Source of the DNA: Owenia fusiformis
Lineage: Eukaryota > Annelida > Polychaeta > Sabellida > Oweniidae
Length of the DNA stretch: 60,000 bases
Direction: 5' to 3'
Assembly: GCA_903813345.2 (NCBI GenBank)
Contig: CAIIXF020000007.1
Location: 27,254,698-27,314,697, forward strand
Part shown: piece by piece, positions 44,160 through 60,000 of the stretch
Layout: every line of letters begins with the position of its first letter
How positions within the stretch are numbered: the first letter of the stretch is position 1
Program-made: the position numbers and the translations under genes
Notes under the pieces: generated by a model
What the model saw: only the letters and a program-made list of their open reading frames with translations
What the model was told of the DNA's origin: nothing
The model's database searches: none

Positions 44160-45885
44160 CAAGATGGCTGTCATGTGCTTCTTTAATATCTACATTTCTA
44201 GCTTTTTTAATGTCCTATATAATTTTTTTACATTTAAAACATATTACTATTACAGTTTTACATATTGCACCTAAATTACTGTAAATTCAGCACTAAAATG
44301 GCCGCCATTTTGAAATGAGCGGCCATTTTGAAAATCGGCTTTCGAGCAGAATTTCTTTGTAGTTAGCATTTCTTTTTGGGTTCTGTGATTGTATTGTAGG
44401 AGCTAGCTCAGTTAGCTCAAATTAAAGACAAATACAGTATTTGCTCTTGTTATATGCTGTCTCTGTGTGTAACATGTAGCTTTTCTGTAAATACTTTTTA
44501 TAGATAATAAACTAATAACATTTGAATGGTTAATGAATGAAAAAATTGGGAGTTTCCAATTCATTTCCTATCAACTCAATAGGAAATTAGAAGTTTGGCT
44601 TTAAAATAACATACATGTACATTTATTTAGTTTGTAAAAATAGCTAAGCTTTAAAGTACTCCATAGTATTGCAGATTTAACCTTTTATAAGAAAAAGACA
44701 AATATGAGAATATTGACTTTAACAATACATGTAATTTATTGCCTAATTACAAAAACTTTTTACATGTATGGATTTAGAAGAAAAGCAACTTTGGGTTACA
44801 AATATTTGCATTTTTACATTTAACAATCATTTGAAATAATTAATTAATATAACATGACACTGTACAAAAAAAATAAAAAGTCGCACAGCAAAATTTAATC
44901 ATGTGACTTATTATTTGTGGAATGGAAACTTCAAAAATACTGTTAATTGAAATAATAACATGATAATATATTAGGCTCAACTACATACCCATATTCCCCA
45001 GTTCCAAATTGTAAAAATCTGTACATTGACATTTTTAACACACAGGTACATTCAAATATACTCAATTCATTCAACAAACATAATTAGATTTGAATATGCG
45101 CATATTTAAGCTTCGGCATTTCTACAGGTGTTCCATATGTATGTATTTCCCTTGAATTCAACGAAGCAAAAATAGAGCTTGTTTTTCATATTTCACTGCA
45201 ATATTTCCCAGTTGTACACAGTTATGCACTTCTATGTTGCCTGCAAGATCACCTTTCTTTCCGAGGACATTAACACAAAATCTTGCTATAGTCCTGATAT
45301 CTTTGACAAAATGCATGTTTTTTGTCACTTGTGTTACAAAACTGAGTATAACAATTAGGGAGTGCACACATGTGATACACTCAGTAGAATAGCTATGGTT
45401 GAAGAACCTCCAAAAATCTTTCTACATGTAAATGTCCATAGTCTTGTCCTACGAGAAAACTACTTGAGTATATAAATGTAAAATATCAATCAAAAGATGA
45501 AAGTATTTTATACATGAATATAAAAATAGAAAAATCTCAACTGAATTGTATTAAAAGACCCAAGGGCAGAGAAGTAATATAGTACCACATAGTATTCATA
45601 CTGAAATAAAATGTTTACATGGTTTCGGTGGAAATAAAAAAATATTTCATGAACAGTCAAAAAATAAATAGAGCGATTTGATACTAATATAGCATGCAAA
45701 ATGGAATGAATTCCTTAACATGTATCATATATCATTATTATGATTATATATTATCGTTCTCTGGAAGCATTATAAGCAGTAGAATGTTCTAATATGGAAT
45801 GTAAGCAGCCTACTAAATGCATGGTATTACATTTTCGTAATTGTCCATTTCATGTAGAATTGTGAATATATTCAAAATCCAATTC
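44160..45885. other. No gene recognised
   Basis: AT-rich. The minus-strand frame 45158-45367 (69 codons, HFVKDIRTIARFCVNVLG...) has no domain I recognise and no clear splice sites. Confidence 0.45.
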
Positions 45886-45887
45886 TT

Positions 45888-46149
45888 ATATGAGCCAGGC
45901 CACAGGAAAAGGGGTCTTATCACAGATTTTTTCAATATTCTGATTTTTTGTTTATCTTAAAAAGCACAAAGAAACCTTTCAAATGAGCCATGGCTTATGT
46001 CCTAACAATTTTTCCTTGCATATATATAGACCAAAAAGTCGGATCTGAATTAAGCACATTTTCCTCTTAATCGTAGGCACATTTTTGGCTCTGTAGCACA
46101 ATTTTAAGTTTTGTGATAAGACCGGTTTTCCTATGGCCAGGCTCATATA
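45888..46149. repeat. 260-bp fold-back MITE
   Basis: TATGAGCCAGGCCACAGGAA ... GGGGTCTTATCACA pairs with TTGTGATAAGACCGGTTTTC ... GGCCAGGCTCATA. Arms are about 40 bp. Confidence 0.8.
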
Positions 46150-46254
46150 TGGATTGAAACCTGCCCCAGTGAACACAAACAATGAACACCTTTACATTGT
46201 GAACACTGATTTATTACTGTTTTACAATATATGCCGAATATGTTCACTGCATAA

Positions 46255-46325
46255 AAGTTTCATTGTATGTAATAAGTTTCATTGTATGTAATAAGTTTCA
46301 TTGTATGTAATAAGTTTCAATGTAC
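46255..46325. repeat. 19-bp tandem repeat, about 3.7 copies
   Basis: Unit TAAGTTTCATTGTATGTAA. Confidence 0.9.
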
Positions 46326-46620
46326 GTCACATGTATGAGGTTTTACTGTGCTTGTTCATTATTACAATTAATTAACATTGAATCATCAGAGAAACAAGTT
46401 TCATTTTTGGTCGACAAAACAAACCCTTATATATATGCCCTATACCTCTCAAGTATTGTATATAAAAGATAAATTACAATGATTGGTTGAATACAATTAT
46501 AATAGATAATGATTTTGAACATCTGGTGCAAAATAACAAGAATATATTGTGAAAAAATAAACCTAACATACTATTAGAATAAAATATGAATATAAACTAC
46601 ATATATGTATAACAAAATGC

Positions 46621-46703
46621 CAGGGGTGTTCCAAAAGATACAGACATGATTGATGCAATGTTGCAGAGCAGAATGAAGCATGTTACTTTTGGAACACTCT
46701 GTC
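46621..46703. repeat. Miniature TIR remnant
   Basis: CAGGGGTGTTCCAAAAGATAC and its inverse (CATGTTACTTTTGGAACACT) 40 bp apart. Mariner-like termini; no TA duplication seen. Confidence 0.5.
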
Positions 46704-47333
46704 CATTTCAAGGTTCAGTCATAAAAACGTAACAATACCTGAACATAGATCTTAAATTGAATAGAAAAATGAATTCTTTAAAGGAATGTTTGTTCAGCTA
46801 AAACTAGAATAAACAATATTTGTAAGTTTACACGCTCCAAGAAAAAATGATCTCAAACATGATAAACAGCAGCACACTGACTGGAAAAATGGCACACCCT
46901 TAAGAGACCCTTAAGAATACAATAAATTGTAGATTGTATAAAAATTACACACCATATATCACAAGGACATTAGCTATAATCTAGTGTGATATAACTCTAA
47001 TCATGACAACTCAGTACTTATTTCATATAAGTCCAACACCCATTATTTCTTAAAGAATGGGTTGACATTTCATCTAATTAGAAATAAGAAGCCTTCAGTA
47101 TTCAGTTATTATCTTTAACCACAATAAGGTGGTAGTGGACACTGTGTCAGGCTTATAATCTCATTTACCCATAAATTCTACTCATAATTGAAAGATCTTA
47201 AGTTCAAAGAATCAGGTCCCTTTACACAATGGCAGAATGTAGTTCCCATGTATATGGCGTCACAGTGGTCATTTTTAATACACAGAGAGTGGAGGGAGAG
47301 AAATTGACGTGAACTTATACATTTAAAGGGTCC
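46704..47333. other. Downstream of the villin-like gene; no further gene recognised
   Basis: AT-rich. Parts may belong to a longer 3' UTR if a more distal polyadenylation site is used. Confidence 0.4.
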
Positions 47334-47339
47334 TTTATT
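47334..47339 (-). other. Candidate polyadenylation signal of the villin-like gene
   Basis: AATAAA on the minus strand, about 117 bp downstream of the stop. AT-rich DNA yields many chance matches; this is the nearest one noticed. Confidence 0.4.
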
Positions 47340-47455
47340 ATTTTAAATTGCAGATTCAATTTCATACAGCATAGCATAGCTGACATTGGTGTCAAATTTT
47401 AGCCCAGTAGAGCACATCATTTATGTTAACAAGGTGGACGAGGAAATGTTTGTGG

Positions 47456-56179
<8,724 letters not shown>

Positions 56180-59100
56180 CTGAAATGTATGAGAAATCTT
56201 ATAGGATTGCGTCGCTTATTATTCTTTCTTCAACCATTAGACTTTGCATAAAACATGACACCTATATGTCTATTCCAATTATGACAAAGGCCAGGTTTAG
56301 TTTTGCAAGCAGGGGTTTCATTAGCAGCAGGCAATAGGCTATTTTCACCAGTTGTTTTCACAAAATCGTCTGTTGTTTTAGCATGTAGTGAGAAATTCTT
56401 AGTGAAACTCCTGTCAAGTGATTTTAGACAGTCATATTTTTCAACATGAGCACTTTCTCAATTTAAATATGATATTTCCACAATATGTTATCTTTCAAAT
56501 AAATTCCGAAGGATAATAAAAAATATCAATCAAACAATTCAAAAAAGAGATGAATTATAAAATGTCTCATGAATTGCATTAAGGAAATGTAAGATATAGG
56601 AGATTTAAATCATTAAAACTGAACTTCTCCCTGGTACAAGATTAACTACCATGCAGATTTAACTCATTGCATTATTGAAAATTACTGGGGATAATGGATT
56701 GAAAGACAACAGTTTCATTGCTCCATAAATTAACAGTTCCGGGCCCCTATATAAAGTGTTCACGGGGATGGAATGTCATAATGATTGTGTTTTATATACA
56801 AATAGCAAGAAGCAAGAGTAAAATTAGCATGGAGTATGCTGAAAAGTCTAACAGCTTAAACTTCAATTTTTATGATGGGGTTAATCTGAAGTTTTCCTGG
56901 TGAGCTTCTCAAAATTAAAATGTCTGGCAGTTCCTTTAGTTTCTCGTGATGCTGTCAATTAATGGGTAATTAATCCGCCATAAACCTCTATGACCAACTG
57001 TGGGTGGTTACATGGTATTAACTTTTTAGCTCTTTGATTTTAAATAAATATGTGAAGACTTTTTTCTTCTTTGAAAGGGGGAGTTGGGGGACACCTTGAG
57101 ATAGAAATCAGGAAGAACACGAACAAGATTGAACTAGACATGAACAAGAACATGAACAAGATTGAACTAGACATGAACAAGAACATGAACAAGATTGAAC
57201 TAGACATGAACAAGAACATGAACAAGATTGAACTAGACATGAACAAGAACATGAACAAGATTGAACTAGACATGAACAAGATTGAGCTAGACATGAACAA
57301 GAACATGAACAAGATTGAATTAGTTAATTGAACTAGACATGAACTCGATCAGAACTCAGTCTCACCATTTTTTCCTTTTCAGTTTTAACTTGCTAAATTT
57401 TTTTTCCCATTTTACAAATGAAATAGATAAATTACTGATATTGATAGCAAGCACTATTTGTCAATTTGAATATATGGGTTTGAAGATCTCTAGTATAGTG
57501 GATAAAAGTTGATGAGGGATACTGTTAGTGTCCAAATTTTAAATTTTGTGAAAGAACAAAGTTTATTCAATTAGGGGAGGGGTAAATGAAAATTTTCTAA
57601 GTGAATATCTTATATTTTTAAGGGAAACTCAACATATCCATAATTGTGGATAATTGTTAACCATTACAGAATGAGCTTTGATTTCAGATAATTGTCAGAA
57701 TTTGGACATCATCCCTTAGAGAATCCCTCTGAATCTACTTGCGATTTTGTGAATAATTTCTGTTCACACAACAGCAAGTAATACAAGGATGGACATCTGT
57801 ATGGGACATTACCTCCTGTGTTTCCAGTGAGTAACTTTTATATTGACATTATGATGTCATGACTAATAGGTCGGAAGTTTTATGGCATAATCGTATGGCA
57901 GTATAGGATAAAGAGGGGGATATAAAATGCAAGACTGGGCACCGTATTAAAATCAATTAGGACTTTAATCTCAGATTGATGCCCCTGAATGGAATTTCAT
58001 TTTTCCAATTATTTTCACACTTTCCAATGCTATAATATCTTTAAGAAGACTTGCCCCCAGCATAATTTATCAAATGTTCCTCCGATATTCCACAGGTGAA
58101 TTTGTTCATATACATGTAATTTTATAAACTTAAATGTTGCAGTTATTTCATGAGAAATTCATAAAATGCGAAGATCTCAATTAGGCCTAGCTCGATCAAA
58201 ACAATTAACTGGCATTTAGTTTATGCGATGGAATTGTCAATAAGAGTAGAATTACTTCTGATATAAATAAAATGAAGTTCTCCAATGAGATATAGGTACA
58301 AATTGGAACATTTTAAATTGCGATAAACAGCTTGTATTTGATTAAATAAATGGAATATTCATGTTCACAAAACTGTACGATTGAATGTAATAAAATGTGC
58401 TAAAAACACATACTTTATCACAAAAAACTACAATTCAATGTCAGTTTTATGGCCATAATCTGTTTTTAATGATATTAGAAGTTTAATCAAAGCGTAGCAG
58501 TAATTGGAACCTGGAGAAAATTACAACCTCAATTATTTAAAGTCTTGGAACAGAACGGAGTTATACTGAAAGATGACTGGGATTTGTACTCCCAGAACTG
58601 TGGTTTTTCAGCTGGTTTTTGTTTTTCTTCATGGACATGGATCTTCTGGAGAAGGTAGGACATTTCAGAATAATCTGTATAATATTTTTTTGATATTTTA
58701 TCAATGTACATTTGTATAAATCATGCAAGAGGAACCAAGCCACTTGTGGCATTTTATAGGTCTCCATCAATGTAAAAAAAAAAATTCATGACATGGTATA
58801 TTTCTATTGTTGCCAAATATGCTTTCATCATAAATATTTAGAAAAAATATTTTATAAAAGATTTCGTTTCTTTCAAAATAAGATGAACTGACATTCGGAC
58901 AGTTTACATGTTTCTGTTTACAAAGAAACATTTCTTGGTAATTTTACAAAACAGTGGTTTCATTTCATGTATATTAATAAAAAATGATATGAAATGATTG
59001 AAAAGTTCAGGTTTTCACGCTGGAAATATAATATCCAAATAAATCCAGAAATTGAACTTAAGATTTTATTTTTTATTTGGGAATCTTATCTTTTTCAAAA

Positions 59101-60000
59101 TTGATTTTTGACAAAAACATTTGTTGCACTTTTAACTTATTTAATATCACTTAAAATCAAATAACATTTGTTATATTGTAATTTTGTAATTGACAATTAT
59201 TGTAGCTAATGAGACTGCACTTTTACCGATGATTCCCTTGGTAGTTTAGATAATTTTAGATATGGTTGAATTATGTGACCAGCAATGTATGTAAAAGATG
59301 TTTTGAACCAGATACGAGAATGGCGATACAGCAATATAATTAATCAGTGATCCTTGGCTGTTCAATTTCATATTACTAAAATAAATAAAATTTTTCCTCA
59401 CAAAGGAGAGCTGCTATGGAACTAAAATAGTTCTATCACATAATCAAAGAAATTACACTTTATATAAGAAGGGTTATCATTAAATCTATCCGATAAAGTG
59501 AAAGTGAATCTTCCCTGAAACGAGTCTTTGACACTAATTGGTCTAAGTCAATCTTTCAAATGGATGCCAATATGCAGTGATGTAAGATTGATGAAGGTAT
59601 TAATAGCTTTGAAAATGCCACCCATCAGAGGCCTAGAGCCCAACTACTGTGGTAATTGCAATGTGTCACTGCGCTGGAGCTAAAACAATTCATCAATGCA
59701 ATGAATGAAAGATGTTCCCTAGCTGCAGGTTTATTAGTTTTTTGAATAGCTAAAAAGTAGTACTTAAAAGTTTCTCAACAACAGTTATCTTAGATCCTAA
59801 CAGGGAATGATGAATATCAAAACTTCAAATCCACAGAATAATGTGATCTTTAACTAGAGAATTAAACTGTTAGTTTTTGACAAAATTGGGGGTGTTCTCC
59901 ACTGGACCCCATTTATTTCAAAAACACGCACTTCACAGTATAAAACAATTATCTTGAAACAAATTTTTTTTTTATTCTTCACATCTTGAAATGAAAAAAT
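56180..60000. other. Upstream intron of the villin-like gene, no exon found
   Basis: AT-rich. I looked for gelsolin repeat 1-3 blocks on the minus strand and saw none, so the intron probably runs past the window edge. Apart from the 33-bp minisatellite, nothing was recognised. Confidence 0.5.
57117..57325. repeat. 33-bp minisatellite, about six copies
   Basis: Unit AACAAGATTGAACTAGACAT + GAACAAGAACATG. Its period keeps an 11-residue repeat open on both strands; not a gene. Confidence 0.93.

Noticed and set aside
57040-57331. Frames of 86-90 codons on both strands
   Set aside because: They are the 33-bp minisatellite inside a villin intron.
58529-58770. Minus-strand frames as missing villin exons
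   Set aside because: They contain no gelsolin-repeat blocks and no fitting splice sites.

Overview
This is animal nuclear DNA. It is AT-rich and intron-bearing, and much of it consists of transposon remnants, fold-back repeats and minisatellites. Vertebrate-type genes (a villin with headpiece, class A GPCRs) lie among CR1-like and other LINEs, mariner-, Harbinger- and hAT-like elements, and satellites carrying GGCGGCCATTTT motifs. I infer a marine invertebrate, probably a lophotrochozoan or deuterostome invertebrate. The sequence alone does not fix the species.

Layout. 1-5.4 kb is a composite repeat bounded by a 20-bp terminal inverted repeat and containing a 476-bp tandem repeat. 6.9-7.9 kb is a 54-bp minisatellite. 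8.6-10.4 kb holds inverted-repeat elements. 10.53-11.62 kb (minus) is a single-exon class A GPCR. 14.3-17.4 kb holds a long-TIR mariner/Tc1-type fossil, a 104-bp tandem array and another fold-back. 17.40-20.95 kb (minus) is a two-exon class A GPCR with unusual switch motifs; its intron carries two copies of one hairpin family, and a TIR element sits just upstream of its start. 22.5-25.85 kb is a Harbinger element with a transposase remnant. 26.36-26.92 kb is a near-perfect 550-bp hairpin. 28.96-34.71 kb (minus) is a CR1/L2-like LINE with an unbroken 1031-codon ORF2, inserted into a repeat array. 35.4-35.9 kb (minus) is a small ankyrin-repeat ORF. 36.7-42.6 kb is a nested set: a mariner-type TIR element holds a 5'-truncated LINE, which is split by a 2.2-kb DNA transposon. 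43.3-44.1 kb is a 135-bp satellite. 47.46-56.18 kb (minus) carries the last eleven exons of a villin/advillin-like actin-binding protein; the gene continues beyond the right edge.

The host genes are two receptors, one cytoskeletal gene and possibly one ankyrin protein. They share no obvious pathway. The strongest recurring signal is structural: several families of short, nearly complete inverted repeats with a GC-rich, CpG-containing apex, found between genes and inside the GPCR and villin introns. All boundaries and similarities were read by eye; no database search was run.
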